A program made the position numbers and the translations under genes. Of a stretch of DNA of 64,000 bases, positions 27,449 to 36,200 are shown piece after piece (the stretch's first letter is position 1; the number at the start of each line of letters is the position of its first letter). The notes beneath the pieces are model-generated. The model was given only the letters and a program-made list of their open reading frames with translations. It had not been told where the DNA came from and did no database searches. Where the stretch lies: the NCBI GenBank assembly GCA_026014465.1, contig JAOZID010000004.1:62001-126000 (forward strand), read 5' to 3'. The DNA is from Candidatus Bathyarchaeota archaeon. GTDB lineage: Archaea; Thermoproteota; Bathyarchaeia; Bathyarchaeales; Bathycorpusculaceae.

Positions 27449-28312
27449 ATGGCTACAAAGCTTCAAACGTTAAATGAGCTTAGAAAAAATTTTGGGTTTA
27501 GCGTTGCTACCCATGAAGTGTTGCGCTATGTGGGTTTGCCTACACATGTGCGCGTTAAGTACCCTTTGAATTCTCTGGAAATAAGGCTTGAGGATGTGCC
27601 TGTTAGTTTCTGGAAAAACTTGGAGCAAAGCAAATGGGAACTGAACCTGATGCGTTTCATCAACGAACTAGTAACGCCGCAGCAAACAATCATGGAAGTC
27701 GGAGCATGGATGGGACCGCTCACCTTCCTTTTCTCGCACCTCACTGGCAAACGCGGCGCAGTCTACTCTTTCGAACCCATGCCCCACTCTTTCTCTATGC
27801 TTCAATCCGGGTTAATCACAAACAAAATCAGCAACGTTTGCCTCCAGAACATGGCAGTTTCAAACTTCACGGGGGATTTGACCCTGTATGCGCCCTCTTC
27901 CAACAGCGACCTAGCTACAACGTTGCAGCCTGACACACTTGTGGATCCTAAAGCCAAACAAGCTGATTACTGCCTTGAAGTTCCCTGCAAATGCACCACG
28001 TTAGACGAGTTCTGCGAGAAACGCCAAATCGTGCTAGATGGACTTAAAATTGATGTTGAAGGTGCAGAAAACCGCGTTTTCGAAGGCGCTGCCAAGACCA
28101 TTGACAAGTATTCTCCATGGTGTCTTTTGGAGTTCCATGGGCATTTGCTCTCAGAATCAGACAGGCAAGAAACTTGGGATTTCATACGTGCGCGAGCGCA
28201 GGAAATAGTGTACATCAACGGCGACGAAAACCAGTTGCACTACAAAAAGAAAGTGCCTACCTCTTTCATTCCAAGCAAACGAGGAAACTATTGCATCTTC
28301 TTTGGCTCCTAA
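27449..28312 (+). CDS. FkbM family methyltransferase
   Basis: A 287-residue SAM-dependent enzyme starting at ATG 27449, behind a good ribosome-binding site (AGGAGA about 10 bases upstream). It has MEVGAWMGPLTFLFSHL (motif I), VYSFEPMPHSFSML (acidic motif II), VAVSNFTGDLTLY-type FkbM features, TTLDEF and LKIDVEGAENRVFEGA, the signature of FkbM enzymes. The first 70 residues form an extra N-terminal cap. FkbM-like enzymes in glycan clusters methylate sugar hydroxyls, and that is the likely role here. Confidence 0.92.
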   Translation: MATKLQTLNELRKNFGFSVATHEVLRYVGLPTHVRVKYPLNSLEIRLEDVPVSFWKNLEQSKWELNLMRFINELVTPQQTIMEVGAWMGPLTFLFSHLTGKRGAVYSFEPMPHSFSMLQSGLITNKISNVCLQNMAVSNFTGDLTLYAPSSNSDLATTLQPDTLVDPKAKQADYCLEVPCKCTTLDEFCEKRQIVLDGLKIDVEGAENRVFEGAAKTIDKYSPWCLLEFHGHLLSESDRQETWDFIRARAQEIVYINGDENQLHYKKKVPTSFIPSKRGNYCIFFGS

Positions 28313-28332
28313 TTCTTTGTGAAGGTTTGAAA

Positions 28333-28878
28333 ATGCAGGTAAAAACTGGTTCTGATGTGTACGCGCCCCGTTTGAAGGGTTATGATTCAAAGCAAAGATT
28401 TGTCACTTATTGGCATCAGGTAAACGAGGCTATACAGCTTGACCCTTCTTCAATTTTGGAGGTTGGGGTTGGCACCCGTTTTGTTTGCTCCTACATGAAA
28501 CGGTTAGGGTATGCTGTTACTACTCTTGATTTGCTGCGTGATTTGCGTCCAGGCGTTGCGGGGTCGGTTCTTACTTTGCCTTTTGCTGAGGATTCTTTTG
28601 ATGTGGGTATTTGCTGTCAAGTCTTGGAGCATCTGCCTTTTGACTGCTTCAAAACCGCCCTTGCCCAGTTACATCGCGTGTGCCGCTCAAAACTGATTCT
28701 AAGCTTGCCCGACGCCTCCAGATACTTCGGAGTAGCATTAACCTCACCCGTTTCCCTGCCTCCCGTTCTTGTCTCATTGCCAACACTGTTTACGCCAGAA
28801 CACGTTTTTGATGGATACCATTTCTGGGAAATCGGCAAAAAAGGCTATCCTAAAACAAATAAACCGTGCCTTGCTTGA
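28333..28878 (+). CDS. Class I SAM methyltransferase with a frameshifted C-terminus
   Basis: A 181-residue product from ATG 28333. Motif I is ILEVGVGTRFVCSYMKRLG, and LTLPFAEDSFDVGICCQVLEHLP is the usual methyltransferase 11 signature. Translation in the starting frame ends in FWEIGKKGYPKTNKPCLA. The expected family ending (LKQINRALLECGF, YRVFEKPYIRFFILEKR) is encoded in another frame at 28850-28963. A two-base loss from a CTCT run at 28849-28851 would explain the switch and would restore GYP-LKQ. Either the gene is damaged, the assembly has an error, or the shift is programmed. The catalytic core is intact. Confidence 0.75.
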   Translation: MQVKTGSDVYAPRLKGYDSKQRFVTYWHQVNEAIQLDPSSILEVGVGTRFVCSYMKRLGYAVTTLDLLRDLRPGVAGSVLTLPFAEDSFDVGICCQVLEHLPFDCFKTALAQLHRVCRSKLILSLPDASRYFGVALTSPVSLPPVLVSLPTLFTPEHVFDGYHFWEIGKKGYPKTNKPCLA

Positions 28879-28963
28879 ATGCGGGTTTGTGATAAAAAAG
28901 ACTTATCGGGTGTTTGAGAAGCCTTACATTCGGTTTTTTATACTGGAAAAACGTCGGCGTTGA
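28850..28963 (+). pseudogene. Out-of-frame C-terminal tail of the methyltransferase
   Basis: These 37 codons plus stop read LKQINRALLECGFVIKKTYR and onward to ILEKRRR. This is the pattern expected after KGYP in the preceding methyltransferase. There is no start codon or ribosome-binding site for separate expression, so it is treated as the displaced 3' end of that gene. Confidence 0.65.
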
Positions 28964-29048
28964 CTCTTGTTTGTTTTGTTTGTTTTGCCGTGTTAGGCGT
29001 TAGCTTTTAAAGTTAACGTCGCTTACTTTGAGTGCGTGTGGTGTCTGT

Positions 29049-30107
29049 ATGAAAGCGCTTGTGCTTAGCGGTGGAAAAGGTACCCGACTTCGTCCTTTAA
29101 CTTTCACCTGTGCCAAACAGCTTATACCCGTAGCTAACAAACCGATTTTAGGTTATGTACTTGACCAAGTAAAAGAAACCCCGATAACTGACGTGGGTAT
29201 TGTAACTGCGCCTGAAACGGGTTGTTATGTGCAGGCTTATGTTGAGGAGGGGTCCGAGTGGGGTTTTAATATTGCGTATATTCCCCAGGAACCGCTAGGT
29301 TTGGCGCATGCAGTAAAAACAGCTCAACCTTTTCTGGGCAGCGACCCATTTGTTATGTGCCTAGGCGACAACGTCACTGGACAGGGCATTAAAGATTTTG
29401 TCCGCAAATTTGAAGACGAAAACCTTGACGCCTTAATCATCCTCAAAACCGTTGATGACCCCTCACGCTTTGGTATTGCCCAGCTAGACAATCAAGGCAA
29501 CGTCGTCAAGCTTGTGGAAAAACCCAAAACACCCATGGGCAACCTTGCCATAATTGGGACTTACCTGTTTTCTAACAAAGTGCATCAGGCTATCGCGCAG
29601 ATTAAGCCTTCGTGGCGTGGCGAGCTTGAAATAACTGATGCCATCCAAAAGATGGTGGATTTGGGTTTTAGGGTTAAGGCGGAGATTTTGGATTCGTGGT
29701 GGCTGGATACGGGTAAGAAGGATGATATTCTTTCTGCGAACGCCAAGATTTTGGATGCTTACGTGCAGTTGGATGTTAAAGGCGCCGTTGAAAACAGCAC
29801 TATCGAAGGGCGTGTCAGGCTTGATTCAACCGCCAAAGTTGTCAACAGCACTATTAGGGGACCTTGTGTTGTAGGCAAGAACGTGCGGATAACGGATTCT
29901 TTTATTGGTCCTTACACAAGCGTTGGCGAGAACTCTCAAATCTGCAATTCTCATTTGGAGTACTGCGTGATTTTGGAGAACGTAACAATCACCAACGTTG
30001 AACGCTTAGAGGAAAGCCTCGTTGGAAGAGCAGCCAAAGTAACAAAAAGCAAAAAATGCAGCACCATCAAGCTTCATGTGGGCGACTTCTCAGAAGTTGA
30101 AGTCTAA
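29049..30107 (+). CDS. rfbA: Glucose-1-phosphate thymidylyltransferase
   Basis: A 352-residue enzyme from ATG 29049; the frame is open from 29028. It makes dTDP-glucose from dTTP and glucose-1-phosphate, the first step to dTDP-L-rhamnose. The nucleotide-binding motif LVLSGGKGTRLRPLT with the following KQLIPVANKPI is intact. MCLGDNV is the metal-site Asp, and LVEKPKTP and WLDTGKKDD follow. Residues from about 245 on form a left-handed beta-helix tail (VENSTIEGRV, VVNSTIRGPCVVGKNV), the long form common in archaea. It is the first of four rml genes. Confidence 0.95.
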   Translation: MKALVLSGGKGTRLRPLTFTCAKQLIPVANKPILGYVLDQVKETPITDVGIVTAPETGCYVQAYVEEGSEWGFNIAYIPQEPLGLAHAVKTAQPFLGSDPFVMCLGDNVTGQGIKDFVRKFEDENLDALIILKTVDDPSRFGIAQLDNQGNVVKLVEKPKTPMGNLAIIGTYLFSNKVHQAIAQIKPSWRGELEITDAIQKMVDLGFRVKAEILDSWWLDTGKKDDILSANAKILDAYVQLDVKGAVENSTIEGRVRLDSTAKVVNSTIRGPCVVGKNVRITDSFIGPYTSVGENSQICNSHLEYCVILENVTITNVERLEESLVGRAAKVTKSKKCSTIKLHVGDFSEVEV

Positions 30108-30195
30108 CCCAAATTTTAGCCCTGAAGCGCCAAGGCAGATAATCGTTAAATAATCTTGCGCAGTAGTATCATCGTGGGAGTAGTGGTAAAACGAG

Positions 30196-30699
30196 ATGTT
30201 GCCTGGCATAGTTGTTAAGCCCCTGAGACGCTTTGCAGATGAAAGAGGTTTCTTCACCGAAGTCTTCCGCAAAGACTGGTCTGAACTTTTTGGAAGCGAC
30301 GTAGCTGCACAAGCTAACCTATCAATTACTTATCCTGGAATAATACGCGCTTGGCATCGGCACCTGCGTGGACAAACCGATTACTTTGTTGCCGTAAAAG
30401 GCGCCATAAAAATATGCGGCTACGACGAAGAAACAGGAGAGCTTGACGAGATAGTTTCGACGGGCGCAAATTTGCAGGTGGTTCGTATGCCTGGGCATTA
30501 CTGGCATGGCTTTAAAGCTGTAGGTGATGCGCCTGCGATGCTTTTGTATTTCACAACTAACTTGTATGACGTTGCAGACCCTGATGAGGAACGGCGTTCT
30601 TGGAGTGATTCAACTTTGATTCCGCGTTCTGTTAACGGCAAGACTGGCGATGCCCGCGTAGGCAAACCTTGGGACTGGAACTGTCCCCCACACAAGTGA
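30196..30699 (+). CDS. rfbC: dTDP-4-dehydrorhamnose 3,5-epimerase family protein
   Basis: A 167-residue cupin-fold epimerase starting at ATG 30196. The features are FADERGFFTEVFRKDW, IIRAWHRHLRGQTDYFV, which carries the active-site His region, VVRMPGHYWHGFKAVG, and YDVADPDEERRSWSD, the usual C-terminal signature. RAWHRH replaces the more common RGLHxQ seen in bacterial RmlC. This matches the archaeal subgroup but leaves open a related dTDP-sugar isomerase. It lies between rfbA and rfbB with 8 bases to the latter. Confidence 0.9.
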   Translation: MLPGIVVKPLRRFADERGFFTEVFRKDWSELFGSDVAAQANLSITYPGIIRAWHRHLRGQTDYFVAVKGAIKICGYDEETGELDEIVSTGANLQVVRMPGHYWHGFKAVGDAPAMLLYFTTNLYDVADPDEERRSWSDSTLIPRSVNGKTGDARVGKPWDWNCPPHK

Positions 30700-30706
30700 T
30701 GCAACC

Positions 30707-31714
30707 ATGAGAGTCCTTATAACTGGCGGATTAGGCTTCATCGGAAGCAACTTTTGCCGCTACCTAAACGAAAAACACCCTGACTGGGAACTGATAAACG
30801 TTGACAAAATGGGCATAGGCGCTAACCCCTCCAGCCTGCGCGACATAGAAAACAAACCAAATTACCGTTTCATACGCGGCGACATCTGCAATCCACAGCT
30901 AATCCACAAAGCCCTCTCACACGTCGACGCCGTCGTAAACATAGCCGCCGAAACCCACGTTGACCGCAGCATAGCCGACCCCTACACGTTTTTGCAAAAC
31001 AACACCATCGGAACCTACACCGTACTAGAAGGCATACGCAAGCACAACCCCAAAGCCCGCCTAGTTCAAGTCTCCACCGACGAAGTCTACGGAGAAGCCC
31101 TCACAGGCTCCTTCACCGAAAAAGACTCCCCCAAACCCGGCAACCCCTACTCCGCCTCCAAAGCCTCCGCCGACATGTTCGCACTTTCCTACCACCGCAC
31201 TTTTGGAGTAAACGTTTCAATAACGCGGTGCACCAACAACTTTGGCTCCTATCAGCTGCCTGAAAAACTAATTCCCAAAACCATAATCCGTGCCATAAAA
31301 GATTTGCCGATTCCAGTTTACGGGCAAGGTACCAATGTTCGGGACTGGATTTACGTTTTAGACCACTGTGCTGCTGTGGAGATGGTTTTGGAGAAAGGTG
31401 TGGCTGGTGAAGTGTACAATGTTTCTGCTGGCAACGAAGTTCCAAACATCGAGATAGTTAAAAAGATTCTTGAGTTGCTCAACAAACCTGAGAGTTTGAT
31501 AACTTTTGTTGAAGACCGTCCGGGTCATGATGCTCGTTATAGTTTGGATTCCTCCAAGATTCAGGCTGAGCTGGGTTGGACGCCAAGGTCTTCTTTTGAT
31601 GAAGCCCTAAAAGCTACGGTGAACTGGTACTTGGAAAATGAGCGTTGGTGGATGCCTTTTGCTACCGACGCTGTTTTAAACGCCACTCCTTGGAAGATGG
31701 GTGGCACCCGATGA
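30707..31714 (+). CDS. rfbB: dTDP-glucose 4,6-dehydratase
   Basis: A 335-residue extended short-chain dehydrogenase. It has the NAD loop MRVLITGGLGFIGSNFCRYL, AAETHVDRSI, VSTDEVYGE (the Thr-Asp-Glu catalytic set of 4,6-dehydratases) and YSASKASADM, with the YxxxK pair. It converts dTDP-glucose to dTDP-4-keto-6-deoxyglucose. The length is normal. The stop overlaps the start of rfbD by four bases (ATGA), so the two are translationally coupled. Confidence 0.96.
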   Translation: MRVLITGGLGFIGSNFCRYLNEKHPDWELINVDKMGIGANPSSLRDIENKPNYRFIRGDICNPQLIHKALSHVDAVVNIAAETHVDRSIADPYTFLQNNTIGTYTVLEGIRKHNPKARLVQVSTDEVYGEALTGSFTEKDSPKPGNPYSASKASADMFALSYHRTFGVNVSITRCTNNFGSYQLPEKLIPKTIIRAIKDLPIPVYGQGTNVRDWIYVLDHCAAVEMVLEKGVAGEVYNVSAGNEVPNIEIVKKILELLNKPESLITFVEDRPGHDARYSLDSSKIQAELGWTPRSSFDEALKATVNWYLENERWWMPFATDAVLNATPWKMGGTR

Positions 31715-32598
31715 GGCTTTTGGTTACTGGCGCCAGCGGCTTGTATGGCTCTAAGCTTGTCCAAGTTGCCGTTGAACACAACCACACAGTTTTTGCAGGC
31801 TACAAAGAGCACCCAGTTTCTGAGGGGACACCACTTACTTTGGATGTCACCGACAAAGAATCCGTTGACGCAGCATTAAAAACCGCTGAACCCCAAGTTG
31901 TTGTTCACGCCGCAACCCTAACCAACGTGGACACGTGCGAGTTAAACCGCGAGCTCGCGTGGAAAATCAACGTCGAAGGCACCCTTAATATAGCAAAAGC
32001 TGCACAAGACGCAGGCGCTTTTCTGTTGTATGTTTCTACGGATTACGTTTTTGACGGCGAAAAAGGCTGCTACGTTGAAGAGGATTTGCCCTCGCCCCTT
32101 AGCTATTACGGCTACACTAAACTAAAAGCCGAAGAACACGTGAAGCGCCTTGTTGAAGACTGCTGCATTGCTCGCCCAAGCGTTATCTTCGGAGCCACAC
32201 CTGCTTCTGGCAAAGTAAATTTTGCCCTATGGCTAATCGACAAGCTCAAACACGGTGAACAAGTTAAAATCGTAACCGACCAATGGAACTCCCCTACGCT
32301 TAACAGCAGCCTTGCCCAGATGACCCTTGAAGCCGCAGAAAAACGCCTAAACGGAGTTTACCATCTCTCAGGAGCCACGCGAATAAGCCGATACGACTAC
32401 GCCAAGCTCCTTGCGCAGGTTTTTGGTTTAGACGAAAACTTGATTACGCCCACTGTTTCTGCAAAGTTTTCTCAACCTGCCAAACGCCCCCGAGATTCCT
32501 CTCTTAACACTACAAAAGCGCAGCAAACACTCAAAAACAAGCCCCTTGAAATTTCCTCCGCCATAGAACTGCTCAAAACACAATTAACCCCCAACTGA
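31711..32598 (+). CDS. rfbD: dTDP-4-dehydrorhamnose reductase
   Basis: A 295-residue RmlD-type reductase from ATG 31711, overlapping rfbB by 4 bases. It carries RLLVTGASGLYGSKLV, the NADPH-binding region ATLTNVDTCE, STDYVFDGEKG and YYGYTKLKAEE, with YxxxK. It performs the last step to dTDP-L-rhamnose. The frame is open farther upstream (31645), but that part overlaps rfbB and does not match the family. Confidence 0.95.
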   Translation: MRLLVTGASGLYGSKLVQVAVEHNHTVFAGYKEHPVSEGTPLTLDVTDKESVDAALKTAEPQVVVHAATLTNVDTCELNRELAWKINVEGTLNIAKAAQDAGAFLLYVSTDYVFDGEKGCYVEEDLPSPLSYYGYTKLKAEEHVKRLVEDCCIARPSVIFGATPASGKVNFALWLIDKLKHGEQVKIVTDQWNSPTLNSSLAQMTLEAAEKRLNGVYHLSGATRISRYDYAKLLAQVFGLDENLITPTVSAKFSQPAKRPRDSSLNTTKAQQTLKNKPLEISSAIELLKTQLTPN

Positions 32599-32706
32599 CA
32601 GCCGTTTCATCCGCTGTTTCTGCTCTGGTTTTATGTGGTTTGGGGCGGTTTAGCGTAGGATTTTAATTTTGGTGTGGTTTTGAGTTTGGTTAAGGGTGTT
32701 TGTGTG

Positions 32707-33078
32707 GTGGAAAGGCAGTTTTGTGTTTGCGTGGATGGCGTTTATGTGAAGGACAGTAAGATTTTGCTTTTTAAACGTAATGTGGAGCCTTTCAAGGGTT
32801 ACTGGCACACAATTGGCGGACACGTTGAAGAAGATGAAACCCTAAAGGAAGCCCTAAAACGTGAATTCAAGGAGGAAACCAACTTGGACGTGCAGGTAGG
32901 CGACATAATTGGCGGGAGAATAGAAAACACGCATGACCGCACAAAAATAATTGCTATCATGGAAGTAACTTCCGCCCGAGGTGAAATCAAGCTTAACTCA
33001 GAGAACTTGGACTACGGCTGGTTTAGCCAGATTCCCCCAGACGCTGTCTGCGACTACACCAAATACCTAAAACGGTAA
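32707..33078 (+). CDS. Nudix hydrolase
   Basis: A 123-residue stand-alone Nudix protein from GTG 32707, preceded by another GTG at 32704. The Nudix box is complete (GHVEEDETLKEALKREFKEE): G, x5, E, x7, RE, hydrophobic, x, EE. Only the last Gly is replaced by Asn. The enzyme should hydrolyse a nucleoside diphosphate-X compound with a divalent metal. The substrate is not predictable. It is about half identical to the decayed Nudix domain at the C-terminus of the LamG protein (5049-8051), including the identical ending DYTKYL, so the two are close paralogues. It follows the rml genes and precedes the propeller surface protein. Confidence 0.92.
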   Translation: MERQFCVCVDGVYVKDSKILLFKRNVEPFKGYWHTIGGHVEEDETLKEALKREFKEETNLDVQVGDIIGGRIENTHDRTKIIAIMEVTSARGEIKLNSENLDYGWFSQIPPDAVCDYTKYLKR

Positions 33079-33250
33079 AACACAAACGCGGCTGACTACA
33101 ACAAGTGTTAATTGCCCATGTTGTGACTATTTTTTGTTAATGTTCGGGTTTTAATGTTTGAGTTTCTATTCTGATTTCGTTTTTGTGCATATTAGACAAG
33201 ATTTAAATTTTCTGTTGGTCTCTCTTGGTTTAGGAAAGGAGAAGTGTAGG

Positions 33251-36200
33251 TTGAAGTTTCGCAAGAACTTATTTACTCGTAGTTTTGTAACCTTGTTATC
33301 TTTATTACTTGTTGCTTCGGTTTTAGCTGTTCCCCTAAGCGTTAATGCAATGGCTGCCCCTACGCCAGATACGGTTGTCTGGAGCACTGAAACTGTTGAT
33401 GTCGGCGCGTTATACATTGAGGACACAAGCATTGCCTTGGACTCCAACGATAACATACACATAGCTTACAATGACGCCAGCAACGGCATTCTAAAATACG
33501 CATACTGGAACGGTTCTGTCTGGAACGTTGACGTCGTAGATGACGTTTATGGTTCTGGCCAATACAACGCTATTGCCATAGACAGCAATGATGTTCCCCA
33601 CATAGTCTATTACGGCGTAGGTTTTGGTCTGCGGCACGCGTGGCTCAATGGTTCGACTTGGTTTATTGAGCATATAGATTCAGGTGGTGTCGGCTGGTAC
33701 CCTTCCATCGCTATAGACTCCAATGATACCCTACACGTAAGCTATTATGACTATCATAATGGTGATTTAAAGTACGCGTTCTACGATGGTTCCAACTGGA
33801 CTGATACTGTCGTAGATGATGGCTCTGGTCACGCAGTGGGCGCTTATTGTTCCATAGCTTTAAATTTTGAGGGGTATCCCTGCATAAGCTACTACAGCCA
33901 GTCTGGCGACAATTTGAAATATGCCTGGAAAGAAAGCGACGGACTATGGCATAACCGCATAATTGACGATGAAGGAAACGTTGGTACCCATACCTCTCTT
34001 GCTTTTGGCGGAGAGTACTATTATCCTCAAATAAGCTACTACGACGAAACCAATGGTTATTTAAAGTACGCTTATTTTGACGGTGAAGGCTGGGACTCTG
34101 TCACAGTTGACTCAGACCATGCAGGTCAGTTTTCCTGCATGGCTGTTGACGCTGACGGTACAATTCATATATTATACTTCGATACTTGGGATAACCTGCT
34201 AAAGTACGCCTTTTTCTCCCCTGGTGTCGGCTGGACTATAGAGACGTTGCTTGCTACTGGCATTTACGGATTCACCTCCATAGACCTTGCTTCCGACGGA
34301 CCCCCCGTAATCAGTTACGGCTCGGCAGATAAGCACGAGTTGGTTGTTGCCTCTTTAAACAGTGGCACCTGGACGTATACAACAGTTGACAGCGCATACA
34401 CTGGCTTGTACACTTCAATAGCCGTTGACTCTTACGGTTTCCCACACATAAGCTATTACGACAACTCAAGTCGTTCCCTCCAATACGCCTTAGGCTGGAC
34501 GGACTACTTTTCTCCTCTTCCTATGGAAACATCTGCCACTCCTCTTATGGCGGCTCCTAGATGGGAATACGAAACTGTAGACTCTGACGGCGTAGGTATG
34601 TACTCCTCTATAGCCATCGACTCCTCCGATTGCCCACACATAGCCTACTATAACGAAACAGGCGGTGACCTAAAGCATGCTTGGTTTGATTACGACTACT
34701 ACGAATGGTTCGCCGAAACTGTAGACTCCCCTGGTGACGTTGGTTTGTACACTTCAATTGTCATTGACCCTGATACTGATGACATACACATCAGCTACTA
34801 CGACCAAACAAACTCTGCCGTAAAATATGCTTTATGGAATGGCTCCTCTTGGGCTGTTGAAGAAGTAGTTGACGGAGTAGAACCATGCACTTCTATAGCT
34901 TTAGACCCAGACGGCAACCCCTACATAAGCTTCCTGCACCTCAACAGTGGCGTTGGCGAAGTCTGTTACGCTGCATCGGACGGCTCAAGCTGGAACTATG
35001 ATTGTTTATCTACCGCCAACAGCATCGGTCACTGGTCATCCATAATTGTAGATGATTCTGGCTGCCCCTACATCAGCTACTACGACCAAACCAGTAACAC
35101 TCTAAACTGTGCCTACGCCGAAGGTTTAGACTGGTTCAACGAAATCGTGGACTTTGGCGACTTTGACACCTTTAACTCCATAGAATTAGACCTAAACGGT
35201 TTTCCACGTATAAGCTACTGTGACCAAACCAGTGGTGACCTCAAATACGCCGCTTATGATGGTTTTGACTGGATTATTGAAGTGGCTGACTCTGAAGATG
35301 ACGTAGGTTACTTCTCATCTATAGCTGTGTCCTTCGAAGGCAGTTCCCACATAAGCTACTATGACGCAGAAAACGGCAACCTAAAATATGCTCTTGGAAA
35401 GCATGTCTCCAACTTTGGCTACACCATGGTTGACAGTAAATCCCCCGACGGTCCGGTGTACCAATGGATTGAAATTTCACAAAGCGGCACAGAAATCTTG
35501 GCGAATGCAGATGATGCCCACGAGCACGTCAGCTTTGATTTTGACTTTAGCTTCTTTGACGAGGGCTACGTTTGGAGCGTTGAAATTACCTCAAATGGTA
35601 TGCTGTCCTTTGGTTGTGAAACTGACGAATGCACTAACATGCCGATAACTCAAACACCCGACATAGACGGGTTCATTGCTCCTTACTGGGATGACCTTAA
35701 CCCTTCAGCTTCATCTGGCGCAGTCTACTACCAGACTCTAGGACTGTACCCAAACAGGATGTTTGTGGTAGAATGGTGCGACGTACCCCACTATGACAGT
35801 GATGGTTCAGGTGTAACTTTTGAAGCTATACTATACGAGGGCACAAACGATATTCTGTTCCAGTACAAAGACATTGACTTTGGCGTTCCAGAATTGAACA
35901 ATGGCGCCTCTGCAACAGTTGGCATTGAAGGCTTTTACGGAAACGAAGGTTTGCAGTACTCTTTTGAGGAAGACATACTCGAAGACGGCTTAGCAGTGCT
36001 CTTCAAGTTCCCCACCACAGGATCCAACTTGGAATCTGCCATGAGCGGGCCTTCAGCAGCTTTTGCAGGCACCAACGTCACCTACACTATATACTACAGT
36101 AACACCGGAACTAAACCAGTCCACGGCGTAGAGTTAATGGCAAGCCTCCCAGATGGAGCTAACCTCGTTTCAGCCTCAGGCGACTACGCCTATGAATCTG

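Noticed and set aside
28117-28332. Long N-terminal extension of the frameshifted methyltransferase
   Set aside because: It overlaps the FkbM gene in another frame, is Arg/His-rich without motifs, and ATG 28333 gives a good family N-terminus.
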